DNA of 64,000 nucleotides. It comes from Sarcophilus harrisii (Eukaryota; Chordata; Mammalia; Dasyuromorphia; Dasyuridae). Location of the stretch: the NCBI RefSeq assembly GCF_902635505.1, contig NC_045432.1:75089823-75153822 (forward strand), written 5' to 3'. The position numbers and the translations under genes were made by a program. The notes below the pieces were generated by a model. That model was not told where the DNA came from and made no database searches. It saw only the letters and a program-made list of their open reading frames with translations. This document shows, one piece after another, positions 31,584 to 44,408 of the stretch; position 1 is the stretch's first letter; the number at the start of each line of letters is the position of its first letter.

Positions 31584-31924
31584 TTTTATTATTATTATTA
31601 TAACTTTTTTTTGACAGTACATATGCCTGGGTAATTTTTACAACATTATCCTTGCACTCACTTCTGTTCCGACTTTTCCCTTCCCTCCCTCCACCCCCTC
31701 CCCCAGATGGCAAGCAGTCCTATACGTGTTAAATCTGGCACAGTATATCCTAGATACAATGTATGTGTGCAAAACCCAACAGTTCTCTTGTTGCACAGGG
31801 AGAATTGGATTCAGAAGGTAAAAATAATCTGGGAAGAAAAACAAAAATGCAAACAGTTTACACTCATTTCCCAGTGTTGGTTCTCTGGCTGTAGCTGATT
31901 CTGTCCATCATCAATCAATTGGAA
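31584..31924 (-). mobile_element. LINE-1 3' end nested in the older LINE-1
   Basis: Complement of the L1 3' UTR with 'cctcccccagatggcaagca'. A perfect 17-bp duplication AAATCTTTATATTTGTT lies at 31567-31583 and 31925-31941, and the host L1 text continues across it. Confidence 0.93.
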
Positions 31925-32339
31925 AAATCTTTATATTTGTTAAACACAAAGTTACTATAATCATTTACCACCGTGTAATGTATGTCTACTCTGTTCCACT
32001 GATGCACCTTTCTTTTTTTTAGCCATTACCAGATAATTTTGATAATTATTGCCTTATAATTTAGTAATTATAGCCTTTATATCATATAGTACATTTGCTA
32101 TATTGACTATTTATATATTTACTATGATTTAGTAAAAATAGCCTTTATAATTTAAGATGTGGTCCTGCTAAATCTACTCCTTTTACATTTTTCATTAATT
32201 ATTTTGTCATTATTGACCTTTTGTTCTGGCAAATGGATTTTGTTATCATATTTTCTTCAATACAATTAGTTTGGGTAATTCAATTGGGATGGCATTCAAT
32301 AAATAGATTAATATAGGTAGGATTATCACTTTATTATAT

Positions 32340-32945
32340 CAGCTCTGCTGTGGTGTTCTTTTTCCAAAACACAGCCAGGAGATAAAAGTTCAGATCTTTT
32401 ATTGTGCCCTTCAATCTAGCCGGGTTAGCCCAGAGGCCTATCTCTCCACTTGGTTCTAAGAGCTCCGCCCGAATGTCTCCAAATCTAAAGGTTTGTCCTT
32501 CTGACTCCAGCCAGCACCAAGGTAGAAGATACAATGAATCTCTCTTGCTTCGAAGATAGGGCTTGTAGGCTTTCTTCCAGAGTGCTCCTCTCTGACTCTC
32601 TGACCCCTGGGAATGTTCCCAAGTAAAAAAAATCTCTCCAGCTCTAAGAGCTCCCTGTATATATGTGATCTCCCAAAGGTAACTCTGTCTTCTGGAGAGA
32701 GAGGGATTCTGGATTATCTCCCAGAGTGCTCTCTGGCCCTAAGGGAGGTATGAATTCGGGTATCTCCTACTAAGCCTGAAATCTCCCAAACGTGTGAACT
32801 CCATTGAGTACTTAGATACTTCTGAGCTCTCTAAAGGTGTGAACACAAGCATTGTTTCCATCAGTTGTACTTAGTACCTTGTTTCAAGTTCTGGCCCAAA
32901 ATGTCTCTAAGATCAAATCAATCACACTGAACCATGCCAAATTAG
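32340..32945 (-). mobile_element. Solo-LTR-like fossil nested in the older LINE-1
   Basis: About 600 bp that breaks the L1 text. On the minus strand it ends with a poly-A signal setting ('gcacaataaaagatctgaac') about 45 bp before a terminal '...aacaccaca', as LTR ends do. No internal retroviral genes adjoin it. The exact borders are uncertain. It is younger than the host L1. Confidence 0.6.
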
Positions 32946-33258
32946 ATAACTCCCAGGTTTTTTCTTGGCAAGTATACTCCCAAATATATTATATTGTCTA
33001 CAATTATTTTAAATGGGGTATCTCATACTATCTTTTCTTTCAGAGTTTTGTTGTTGATGTATAGAAATGCTGATGATTTATGCATTTATTTTATATCCTG
33101 GTACTCTACAAAAATTGTTGTTTCAACTAACTTTTTAGTTGAATCTGTAGGATTTTACAAGTATATCATCATCTCATCTGCAAAAAAATATAGTTTTATT
33201 ACCTCATTGCCCATTCTTATTCTTTCCATTTTTTTTCTTTTCATATTTTGACTGCTAG

Positions 33259-33745
33259 CATTTCTTTTTTCCTTTTATTCAGTTTTTAAAATTTTCATTT
33301 TTTATACAATCTTTTTTTTCTCCCTTGTGTTCCAAATTTTCCCCTCTCTTCCTTCCACTCTCTCCCTTAGATGGCAAGTGAGTCAATATATGTTAAATGT
33401 GTGCAATGTACGTATTTCCACATTTCTCATGCTGCACAAGAAAAATCAAATAAAATGAGAAAGAAAACAAGATGTAAGCAAAAAACAACAAAAAGACTGA
33501 AAATGCTATGTTGTGTACATCACTTCTTGTGAGTCTCTCCAGGGCTCTTTGAAATCATCCTGCTGGTCATTTCTTACAGAACAATAATATTCCATAGCAT
33601 TTATATCCCATAACTTATTCAGCCATTCCCCAACAGATGGGCATCCATTCAGTTTCCAGTTTCTAGCCACTACAAGGAAGGCTTCAACCAACCTTTTTGC
33701 ACATGCGGGTCCCTTTTCCTCCTTTATGATCTCTTTGGGGTACAG
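33259..33745 (-). mobile_element. LINE-1 3' end nested in the older LINE-1
   Basis: Complement of an older-type L1 3' UTR ('ctcccttagatggcaagtga', 'catgctgcacaagaaaaatc') plus part of ORF2 ('tccagtttctagccactaca'). It is flanked by similar 'ctagcatttct' and 'ctagtgtttct', a probable duplication. The host L1 resumes with 'aatacagtattgaataatac'. Confidence 0.85.
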
Positions 33746-33934
33746 ATTACTAGTGTTTCTAATACAGTATTGAATAATACTGATGATAATGGGCATCCTT
33801 GTTTTACTCCTTATCTTACTGGGAAGACTTCTAGCTTATCTCTATTACAGATAATGCTTGCTGATGGTTTTAGATAGCTACTTATCATTTTAAGGAAAAA
33901 TCTATTTATAACTATGCCTTCAAGTATACTTAAT

Positions 33935-34050
33935 ACTTGAAGGGTTTTGATTTTAAGAAGTGGGGTGATACAGTCAGAATTATGCTTGGAGAAGACGATT
34001 TTAGCAGTTGTGTGATACGCCATGGAAGGTAGCCTGTAAAATAGAACAGG
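33935..34050. repeat. Ancient interspersed repeat, short copy
   Basis: 'gaagtggggtgatacagtca', 'gaattatgcttgga' and 'tagcagttgtgtgata' resemble the longer copy at 38180-38960. The family is not assigned. Confidence 0.4.
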
Positions 34051-35179
34051 CCTGGACATTTAGTAACTATCAATAAGCCATAAATATTGTTGATATTCCT
34101 TAGGCAAGAAACCTGTAGTCAAAATCATTTCAGCGTGTGGCTCTGGAGGCCACAGGATTGCTCGGTGAACCCGTGAGTTGCCAGTTTTTAAAATAGGTTT
34201 TTCTTGTTATGGAAAACAAAGGAGACAGATCAGATTATTTCAAAGTTGGATAATTACCGCCTTGTGTTCAAATCAACAAATGAATTAAAAAACCCCTCTG
34301 TTGACTTTCATTTATACTCTTATAGTCTGGTGAGGGAAAAAAAAAGACACATCTAGCTGTCAACTCTCATGAGCACTTTGTCCTAGAAGGGTAGCCGGGA
34401 ACATTCAGGGGGTGGATCAGTGGGTGATTTGTCATGAAAGAGAGAATGGTACAGCTGGACTGTGAATACCCAAGTGTGAGGTTTCCCTCATTGGACGCAC
34501 GAGGTCAAACTGATATTCCAGACTTAGACTGAAATATTTGCAAATCCATCTGTCCAAGTTTACAGAAAAGTTCGATTTCAGGCCACAAATATAGTCAGCT
34601 AAAAAAGCACCAGAACAAAGTTAAAAACAAATGTTAAGAGCAATGAATTTTAAAGTAAATGAACATTTCTGCAAAAGTAGCTTCAATTTGGATTATTTTT
34701 AATTAAATATATTACACAGTCACAGAATTATGCAGTGAAGGTGATCTCAGTATACGATCAGCCAGGCCAACCTGTACTTGAAGGGAATCTCTACTATAAT
34801 ATGCATGTTGAACACTGAGAAACCAGTGCTGGGCCCAGTGGGCCTGGGACACTCTCCCTGCTCCTCTTCCATTGAGAAGTTCATCTCAGCTCTGAACCCA
34901 CGTATGGAGTTCAGACTGGGTCTGGTCCTGGAGGAGCCTGAATACTAATAAAAGGGTTTGGCTATCATTTTCTATCAATGGGCTCTTTAAGTCCCCTCCT
35001 GAGGCCCATCAGGGAAATATTGTTGAAGGCCAGGTTGCCTCTGGTCTAGGGTGTCTCCAACGGGGGTAGTAAAAAAAAATGTGCTCAGTAGATGATGAAT
35101 CGGATCTTTATTCCCCACATACAAAAGAAACACCTAAAGCACTCAGTGTAAACTGGCAGAGTGACCTAAATGGGACCTG
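34051..35179. other. Nothing recognised
   Basis: About 1.1 kb of unique AT-leaning sequence. At 34750-34830, 'ccaggccaacctgtacttga' may belong to an old repeat. No exon is supported. Confidence 0.35.
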
Positions 35180-35193
35180 GCAACCTGATTTCT

Positions 35194-35398
35194 TTTTTTT
35201 TTTTTAATTTAATAGCCTTTTATTTACAGGATATATGCATGGGTAACTTTACCGCACTGACAATTGCCAAACCTCTTGTTCCAATTTTTCACCTCTTACC
35301 CCCCACCCCCTCCCCCAGATGGCAGGATGACCACTAGATGTAAATATATTAAAATATAAATTAGATACACAATAAGTATACATGACCAAACTGTTATA
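35194..35398 (-). mobile_element. Young LINE-1 3' end with target-site duplication
   Basis: Poly-T, 'ttaatagccttttatttaca', 'cccccagatggcaggatgac' and 'acacaataagtatacatgac'. A perfect 14-bp duplication GCAACCTGATTTCT is at 35180-35193 and 35399-35412. Confidence 0.95.
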
Positions 35399-35412
35399 GC
35401 AACCTGATTTCT

Positions 35413-36071
35413 AACATGTTCTTCCAGGAAGTTACTGAATCACAAACATCCCGACATCAGGTTGTGGGACTGATAAAGAAGCACATTCGCATTTTATCTC
35501 TTTTCATCATTGTCTGTAGGATTCCCAGAATCCTCTCCCCAGGGGTCATCTTCTTGGATGAAGAAACTTTGCTTAGAGTTTATCATCTTCATCTAAAGGA
35601 ATTCATAATGTCACCTCCTAGCCTGGACGTGTTCCTTTGGAGAATGCTGTTTAGTCAGTTTAGTCAGTTAGATCAGAAGGCCTGGGTGAGTCCCTGCTGC
35701 AGCAGACAGAACAGTGTTCCTTTCCCCAGAGTCCTAGTGCCCCATGGGAAACCTCGTGCCACCTGGGAGAGAAGAAGGAAGAAAAACAGCCAGCGACTGA
35801 GTCGACTTGGAAGCTTATACTCTCCCTGCTATGCATAGGGAGGCTCCAGGGACCACCCAGAGTTTGCTACACTCGCACCAAACTTCTAAGGTTTTTCAGC
35901 AGGAACAGGATAAAGTATTGGCCAGAAGCAGCTGAATCCTCAAAACACTAAGAGCCCTGAGCACTGGGTCACCAGCATATGGTCAGCCAGAAGTGGGATA
36001 CCGGCTCAAGCTTCTTTCTATTATAGGCCTTTGATATATAGAGATATAAAGATATATAGATGTATATATAT
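35413..36071. other. Unassigned, contains a 140-codon open frame
   Basis: A plus-strand frame (35416-35838) is open for 140 codons. I recognise no domain, and its start lies at a L1 target-site duplication, so it is probably fortuitous. A short TATA-rich repeat follows at about 36030-36070. Confidence 0.3.
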
Positions 36072-36146
36072 CTAGTTTTGTGATTTTACAATTCCTCTTA
36101 ATCACCTTTTAAATTCTGACTAGTAAGTCAACTCAACAAACACTTA
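36072..36146 (+). repeat. 75-bp direct repeat, left copy
   Basis: 'agttttgtgattttacaatt', then 'cctcttaatcaccttttaaa' and 'aactcaacaaacactta'. Nearly identical to 38084-38158, with about five differences. Confidence 0.88.
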
Positions 36147-36899
36147 TTATATATACATATATATATACATATATATGTATGTATGTAAACACACAAACCA
36201 TCTCCTGTTAATATATCTTTGACTAAACCATTCCCCCCCCACCACCACCCATGGATCCTTTCCTGGTTTCCCTCTTGCAATCCCTACGAGCTGCCTTCAA
36301 GGAGCTTCTGGGACTTCCTTCGTGAAGCATTTCCTGATCTTCCCAGTTGTTAGTACTCTCTTGTATTTCTTTATCTGTGTCCATTTTGTACCTCTCCCTC
36401 TGCCAATCCCCCACCCCAAGTAAAATGTAATAAATAGATGTCTGGGTCCTGTGTTTTGAAGCAGTTAGATCAAATCCCATTCCCCCAAGAGACTGGTTTA
36501 GTTTCTCTTTTTATCCCCATGGACTAGCACTGCACCCAGTATACAGTAAGTGATTAATAAATGCTTGTTGAATCTAATTAAATGCAGAAAAACATTTTAC
36601 TGAAGTAACAGGAAATTTTAAAATGAAATTAATGAAAACCTTTCAAGTTAAAAATAGTTTGTTCTTTTTCAAGTTATTACTTCTTGACTTGCTTTAAAAA
36701 TTACTTCCCTTATTACTGATCCAGGAATATAATTTTCTCTAATTGCACAGATTGCATTGATCAGTCTATAAATAGATCGGTTTCTGAATCTAGGTTTTGA
36801 CATCAATGTGAAGTTTTGAAATTCAGATTTCACCATTGTAGCTGGTGTCTTTCTAAGCCTTAAGGTTTTCAGTGGGAGCTAGGGAACGTGATTATCTAT
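36147..36899. other. Unassigned, with TATA/CATA repeat at left
   Basis: 36148-36190 is a TA/CATA/TGTA run. The middle part (36240-36560) looks like an old repeat ending in 'agtaagtgattaataaatgc' but is not assigned. Confidence 0.3.
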
Positions 36900-38068
<1,169 letters not shown>

Positions 38069-38083
38069 CTCCAAAGAGTTTTG

Positions 38084-38158
38084 TGATTTTACAATTCCTC
38101 TTAAGCACCTTTTAAATTCTGACAAGTCAGTCAACTCAACAAACACTTAATAAGTGCT
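38084..38158 (+). repeat. 75-bp direct repeat, right copy
   Basis: Matches 36072-36146. The two copies flank about 1.94 kb that includes the whole LINE-1 at 36900-38068. Confidence 0.88.
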
Positions 38159-38179
38159 TACTACAGCACGTAGAGGGGT

Positions 38180-38960
38180 GCAGCTGAATTGAAAGTGTGT
38201 GGAGGGGGAGAAGAATAGGAAAGATGTAGGAAGGGACTTGGGGTGGCTCGAAGAGCATTTTATATTCAATTCCCGGAGCTAACGGGAAACCACCAGAGCA
38301 GATATTTTATGGGGGAATCAGTGTATGACGTGGTCAAATTTGCAGGTTAAAAAAAGCCATCTGGCAGTTGAGTGTGTGGTGGACCACGGCCGAAAGACAA
38401 GGCAGGGAGAATAATTTTGTGGTTATTGCCATAGTCTAGGTGAGAGGTGACGAGGGTCTGGACTGTGGTAGTGGTTTTGCAAATGGAGAAAAGGGAACAT
38501 TATGGAGGTTCGAAATAACAAGATTTGGCTGGAGAACTGCTGTGTGAGATGAGTGAAAGGGGAAGGTGGGCACAGATGACAGTAAGCTTGGGAGTCTAGG
38601 AGGATGGCAATTGGGAAATTCAAAAGGCGGGAGGCTCGGGAGGGGAAGAGAATGAGTTTTACTCTGGACACGCTAAGTATCAGGCATCTATGGGACATCC
38701 GGTTTGGGACGTACAAAACTCGGCAGGGGATGTGGAACGAGGGTAGTGCTTAATAGCTACATCTGGGAATCATCTACATGGAGGTGCTAATGGCACCCGT
38801 GGGAGCTGGTCAGAGAAGGGAGAATGAGTGAGTGTAAAGAAAAGAGGACGACCTTTTGGGAACACGCATGGTGAGCGAGCGGCACATGGAGGAAAATGCC
38901 GCAAAGGAGACGTAAAGAAGCGGTGATCAGATAGGGAGAAAACACAGGAGATCGCGGTGT
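38180..38960. repeat. Ancient mammalian interspersed repeat, family not assigned
   Basis: Includes 'tgtatgacgtggtcaaattt', 'ccatctggcagttgagtgtg', 'gttattgccatagtctaggt' and 'gagaggtgacgagggtctgg'. This phrase order recurs in mammalian genomes, and a shorter relative is at 33935-34050. Confidence 0.5.
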
Positions 38961-39032
38961 TATTAAAAGGGAGAGAGAAAAATATCCAAGCAAAGATAGT
39001 CTGAGAAACAAACAAAAGCTAGATCTTGGAGT

Positions 39033-39163
39033 AGCTCGGTGGTGCAGTGGATAGAGTGCCAGCCCGGAAGTCAGGAGGACCTGAGGTCAAATCTTGCCTC
39101 AGACACTTAACACTGAGATTCTGGGCAAATCACTTAATCCCAATTGCCTCAGAAAAAAAAAGA
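39033..39163 (+). mobile_element. tRNA-headed SINE
   Basis: 'tcggtggtgcagtggataga', 'gtcaggaggacctgaggtca', 'atcacttaatcccaattgcc' and an A tail. Confidence 0.93.
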
Positions 39164-39896
39164 TTTTTCCATTGATGGCTGGAGGACTTTTAGAAAGGTA
39201 GTTGAAAGAGTCAGATGCAGGCTTTGGAACAGCTCTCAGGAAGCCTTGGTACCACAGACCCAGAGGTGGAACGGGCCTAACATGTCCCTTGACTTGGAGC
39301 TGTTGAAAGCTTAGAAATTTCTAAGAGAGACCGTTCTATTCTCAGGAAGAGCGTTCTCTTCCCTTGGGACCCTGCCGCCCAGCTTGCTCCCAAAGAGCTC
39401 ACCTACTTCTGTGGATTCTTGAACCTATTGTAATCTGTACAAGTTTCCCAACTTATATTTACACAGATTTAAATGGGTCTTTTGTGGAACTAGCGCTTGA
39501 TAACAAGCTAAAGATTATTCTCCCTTGAAAGCATCGGATGTTTATCCGGGCTCCAAGTGTACCTGAATTATCAACATTTGAGATGTGGGAGTTAAATGGA
39601 ATTTAATTTATTTTAATTTAATGGCTTTGGACACTTCTCTTGGAGATAAGTTAGGCAAAGAGCTAGTTCCTAGTTCTCCCAAAAGGCAGAGATTTCCAAA
39701 ATACTGCAGCTCAGATAAGGTGAGGTTGACTTTCCGCAGATAAGGAAATCCAGCCTAGGAGGTAAGAGTGAGAGAAGTGCTACCTGGCTAATAAGTAATA
39801 GAGTCAGGATTTGCACTCTGATTGTCTGGGCCCCAGTCCAGAGGGCTATTCAGTACACATGCCTTGGAGCTAGGGAGTTTGTTTGGTAAAGGGATT
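39164..39896. other. Nothing recognised
   Basis: Unique sequence with TTTTAATTTAAT-type runs near 39600-39620. At 39715-39840 there may be a faint MIR-like stretch ('cagataaggaaatccagcct...agtcaggatttgcactctga'). Confidence 0.3.
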
Positions 39897-40043
39897 TATT
39901 TTATTTATTTATTTATTTACTTTTTGCAGAGGCTTGCCCATGCTCACACATCTAGGACCGGTTAAGTGTCTGAGGCCAAATTTGAACTCAGGTCCTCCTG
40001 ATTCTGGGACTGGTGCTCTGTACAGCGTGCCACCAAGCTGCCC
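39897..40043 (-). mobile_element. tRNA-headed SINE
   Basis: A TTTA tail, 'tttgcagaggcttgcccatg' (with part of the usual core missing), 'ggccaaatttgaactcaggt', and a head complement 'gtgccaccaagctgccc'. Confidence 0.88.
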
Positions 40044-40175
40044 TTTTTAAGTGCTGCCAAATAAGAAGTAAATAAAACGATCCCCATGAAGAAATGCCAG
40101 CGATCAGACACTGTCTCATCTTATCCCCTGACTCAACCTGTATTGAAAAGGATAGATTTTAAAAGTGTGTTTTTA

Positions 40176-40182
40176 GGGGCAG

Positions 40183-40224
<42 letters not shown>

Positions 40225-40267
40225 TCCTGGGCATGGCACTTAGCCCTGATTGCCTCAGGAAAAAAAA
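40176..40267 (+). mobile_element. SINE whose middle is replaced by a (GT)n run
   Basis: The head 'ggggcagctagg' runs directly into about 18 GT units (40187-40222), then the 3' part 'gatcctgggcatggcactta' and 'gccctgattgcctcagg' with an A tail. About 75-80 bp of normal SINE is absent. Confidence 0.85.
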
Positions 40268-40329
40268 GTATAGTTTTATTCGATCATCACTAAGGAAGAT
40301 CCTGGGTACGCTGAAATGGCATATGTTGC

Positions 40330-40515
40330 TGAGAGAAGGCTTTACCTGCAGTTCAAATCCTTCCCTTGGCACTTTTTAATACTGTGATCCTGAGCAAGCA
40401 CTTTCCTTTCTCTGAGACTCAGTTTCCCCATCTGTAAAATGAAGATTTCATCTCTCAGGATTGTTGTATCAAATTAAATAGTGTCTGTAAAGCTTAATGC
40501 AAACGTCAGTTAGTG
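40330..40515 (+). mobile_element. MIR-type SINE
   Basis: 'gcagttcaaatccttccctt', 'gtgatcctgagcaagcactt', 'ctcagtttccccatctgtaa' and 'tctcaggattgttgtatcaa'. Confidence 0.75.
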
Positions 40516-41239
40516 CCGTTTTCTGTTTCAGGAGGGGGAAAAAACATTTTTGTAGTCAGATTAATTTGGTTACTCTGACTCTTAAGTCGTTAGGTCAGCT
40601 GACAGATGTGATGCTTTCCTCCCTTTAATCTGATGTAAGAAATAGAAAATTGACTCTCTCCCTTTTGGCATCAGGCCATTTAAGGTGGACTTGGAATCCT
40701 CTTAAGTACTGACTTGCCTTCAGATGTCATGATGGATCTTATCCACAGGTGGTGACCAATATATTCAGCGAGTGGTGAAATCAAAGAGATTTTAAAACCT
40801 TTTAGGCTCTTGTGCCCTTGCAAACCAAATTATAATAAACTCTTTTCTAGACAGTAAAAATCAACCTAGAAAGATTTGCCCCAAAAACCAAAATGTGACT
40901 TTAGGATTTTTTTCATAAAATACTTGAAAAGTAATTTTTTTTCATTTGCAAAAATTATTTTAATAAGGATGATGAAAGGAAATGTTATTTTTTATATGAA
41001 ACGTTCCTTTTAAAGTAATTTTTAAAATTTAAATTAAATTTAGTTTAAAAGTAACATTTGAAATTGCCAGTAGACCACGGAAACTTCCTTTGCAGCCAAG
41101 CTACTGTCAGTGTTTCCTAGTAAAACCTGTTCAGTGGGAGCACTCGTGCAATTACAGATTCTGCCTTTCCATTTGGATTGAGTAGCCCCAAACAAAATAT
41201 GGATCTTTCCCCTTAAATCAGAACTTTCAAGTCAGAGCA
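40516..41239. other. Nothing recognised
   Basis: AT-rich unique sequence. Confidence 0.35.
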
Positions 41240-41370
41240 GAAGGAATCTTTTCGATAATCTAAATCTATCTCCTCATCCTCCAGGAAACTGAGCTGTGGA
41301 GATGGGAAAGGCCTTGACCAGAGTCCTTTCCAGCCAGCTGGCAGGTGAGTGGGGCCTAGAACTCACAGCT
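41240..41370 (+). mobile_element. Probable MIR-type fragment
   Basis: 'gataatctaaatctatctcc', 'caggaaactgagctgtggag' and 'ggcctagaactcacag' in MIR order. Degenerate. Confidence 0.5.
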
Positions 41371-41641
41371 GTGGTACAGAGATTTGGCCATGCTGCTAGA
41401 ATGATCAAATAGCCTTTCTGAGCACAGGGGCAAGAGAAACTGGGGTCAGACTCTACAAACCAGGCATTGATGGTCTTACTAACCAGCATGGGGGACAAAG
41501 GCAATATATAACACAGTTTTGGCTTCTTGATCCAAGCTCTTATCTGTTCCCGAACAAACGGGGGGAGAAAAACAATGTCATGGTTTTATTTCTGGAAGAT
41601 TATTTGGACAAATGTTTCTTCCTTTTAAAAATGTTTCATTA

Positions 41642-41792
41642 CATATACTTAACATGTATGGGACTACCTGCCATCTGGGGGAGGGAGTGGAGGGAAGGAG
41701 GAGAAAAGTTGAAGGTTTAGGGAGGATCAATGCTGGAAAATTACCCAGGCGTATGTTTTGTTAATAAAAAACTATCATAAAGACAAAAAAAA
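41642..41792 (+). mobile_element. LINE-1 3' end with short duplication
   Basis: 'actacctgccatctggggga', 'attacccaggcgtatgtttt' and 'aataaaaaactatcataaag'. An 8-bp duplication TTTCATTA is at 41634-41641 and 41793-41800. Confidence 0.88.
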
Positions 41793-41800
41793 TTTCATTA

Positions 41801-42449
41801 AAAATTGAACCCTAAACTAAAGCAACTAAACTTGCTTTACAACTATTGTGTATAAAACATCCTAGTCATTTTGTAGGCATCGTTTTTTAGTCTTTACGAG
41901 GATTCTTTGTCTAATCATTCTTATTCACTTTTCCCCTTGCATGATCATCAGAGTAGAAACTCTACTTTTCATTTTTGGCCTTAAAAAATCTTTGCTTCTT
42001 TCCTAAAAGTGTTTCCAGATTTCTCTGCATTTCTCAACTTTTTGGTCTTAATGACATTGTGATATTCCATGATGTTAACGGGCTGCTCTTTATTGAACTG
42101 TAGCCCTTATAAAAACTGGGGTCCTTCTCCAAACTTTCCTTCAGGCTGATGAGTTAGGTCCCTCCCAGCAAGGCTACATCTCCCCTTCAGGGTTCTAGGG
42201 ATACCTTGAAGAGCTGAAAGATATTTTTAATACTGTTAGAAGTAGTATTATCTTAATACTGTTATTATATTATATTAATATACTTAACCATTTTAGATAG
42301 AGCATTTTGGACAATTTGACTTATTAGTTGTATTATGCAAGGTAAATAAAAATGAAAAATTACTCTGCGAAAAGCAATCAGAAAGAACTACAAGGTCTGA
42401 TTCTACAGACTTTCCCCAAACCAAGTCCACCGGGATGTATGGAAAGGAG
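41801..42449. other. Nothing recognised
   Basis: AT-rich unique sequence up to the retroviral fossil. I did not find a copy of its left-hand LTR here. Confidence 0.3.
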
Positions 42450-44285
42450 ATGACCATTTTGTACTGGGCCGTGGGCTATTTAACTGATGTTCTTTCTGAT
42501 TTCTTTGACCAATTTACCATCATCATCAATTTTCATGCAGCAATTTGACAAGTTGAGCTTTCCACAGACACTCCCTTCTGTGGCCAACAAGTAAACTAAT
42601 ACCAGTCTGCGCTGAATGATTGCTTCCTGAGTCTGGGTAGCCTGATCAGCTAATAAACCCAGTGTCTTCACATTTTGGTCAGTGATGATTCCAATACCGC
42701 TCAAAGGCTAATTAGTCCATTTAGGATATAGATTGGAGTTCTATAACCCCAGTTCCCATCTTGGGCCCAGGTAGCGGGGTCACATAACACCCCGACCATT
42801 TGCGTCCCCAGTAATTGGAGTAGGGGACCCTTCACAAATAAAACCGCCTGTCACAAAAGTCAGAAACAACAGAAATGCTCAAAGAAACAGCCAACCATAT
42901 GCATTTAGCAACAGATACATAACTGGGCCAAATACTCACTTATCCACTTATTTAATGACCCCGTATTTTCAGATTGAAAGCTGTAAGATCTTACATACAT
43001 AAATTGTGTTCATAGCTTTTAGTGGCCACTTATTCTGATTATAGAAATCTGCCGCAAAAGAACAGGAATATGATTATAATGACATTAAAATTGGTCCTTC
43101 AAGCCTCATCCTGAGAGCCCATACATGACAGTATATAAAGCATCCTTAGCTCAGTTTGACTTCAGATAATTGTCACAGTTTTAAACCAGTCACGTAGGAA
43201 CAAGTCCATCTTATAGCCAGACTCAGAAATAATCAGGTGGGTTCCCATTCAAAGAAACACCAAGGGGAAACTGAGTCAGGATGCTCCCAACTTAAGCAGA
43301 GGTCAAGGTTGTCCTCCCACCTCTTATCTAGATACAAACCTCCATCTGTGCCATTCAGAATCACCTTCCTCTGAGTAACTTGTAGCATATTTCTCTCAGA
43401 TGGCGGGTTACTGGCTTGATGAGCCAGCAGCCAATTCTACCTGAATTCAAAACTCCAAATAATAAAGCCACAGTCCCAGGAAATTTTCTCTCCAAAGCAA
43501 GTCTCGTTAACCAAAGCTCCAGGTGAATTTGGTTCTCAAGAATCACATATCCTAAGTAAGTATTGACTATAACCTTATGCTGATGACAGTAAAAGAGTCA
43601 TCCTAGAAAGTTCACAGTTTATCTTTCACATCTAAGTAGATGGTTTGAAGTTCAACATTACCACAAATCATTTTGCTTTTAAGATGCTCAATAACCGATG
43701 ACCACGGACTCAAGCTTGTGAAATAACCAATCCTAAATTTCATATTGTCTTTAGCAAAAACCTGTTCGGTTATTAACCGTGTTCAAAGGGACGAAGCCAT
43801 AGACTCCTATTTTCAGAATCCCTTTAAATAACGGATATAGCTTTAAGATGGTTCAATACAACCAACTAAACAAATTTTATTAAACCGTACACACATAAGA
43901 ACTTTTACTTAATATCTTGGACTTCCTCCCCTTCTTTTTCATTTCCTTTCTTGAGCTTAAATTCATTCGGGTCTTAGAGTTAAGCAATCTGAAATCAGTT
44001 ACATATAACAAACTTGTAGTTTATCAAGAAACCCGCTCCTTGTTTGGAGACTGTAAAACTCAGACTCTTTTCCCAGGGCTGACAAGACGGTTTCAAGAAA
44101 CATATTATCTTTTAAATGAGGGGCATCGACAGGGGTTCAAGAGGAAGGACTGAACTTGAGGCTCTTGCCTGTCTACCCAACTCTCCTCCAAACACAATTT
44201 CTCCCCCCTCCCATCAAAACATTCATTTCCCTAGTGCAAAGTCAGTTTTAGAGGTTATAAACTATCCTGAAAAATCTTTTCTTGA

Positions 44286-44408
44286 ATCTACTGCTTGCCA
44301 TCTGGGGAAGGGGGTGGAGGGAGGGAGGGGAAAATTGGAACTGAGTGCAAGGGTTAATGTTGTAAAAAATTGCCCTAGCGTGGGTTCTGGCAATAAAAAG
44401 TTATTTAA
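44286..44408 (+). mobile_element. Very short LINE-1 3' end with target-site duplication
   Basis: Only the last ~120 bp of L1 ('gcttgccatctggggaaggg' to 'caataaaaagttatttaaaa'). A perfect 16-bp duplication AAAAATCTTTTCTTGA is at 44270-44285 and 44409-44424. It is inserted in the retroviral fossil and therefore younger. Confidence 0.94.

Larger units (their letters stand above)
30603..33930 (-). mobile_element. Old LINE-1 ORF2 copy, interrupted by three later insertions
   Basis: L1 ORF2 sequence in complement order is found in four blocks: 30603-31566, 31942-32340, about 32946-33258 and about 33750-33930. Examples are 'gcattttttcataggactat', 'tagggaatctcatattttaa', 'ggcaagtatactcccaaata', 'gctgatgatttatgcattta' and 'gataatgggcatccttgttt'. 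The gaps are occupied by two younger L1s and one LTR-like fossil. The coding frame is thoroughly decayed. Confidence 0.88.

Noticed and set aside
35416-35838. A 140-codon plus-strand frame
   Set aside because: No recognisable domain. It starts at the right-hand target-site duplication of a LINE-1 and lacks exon-like borders.
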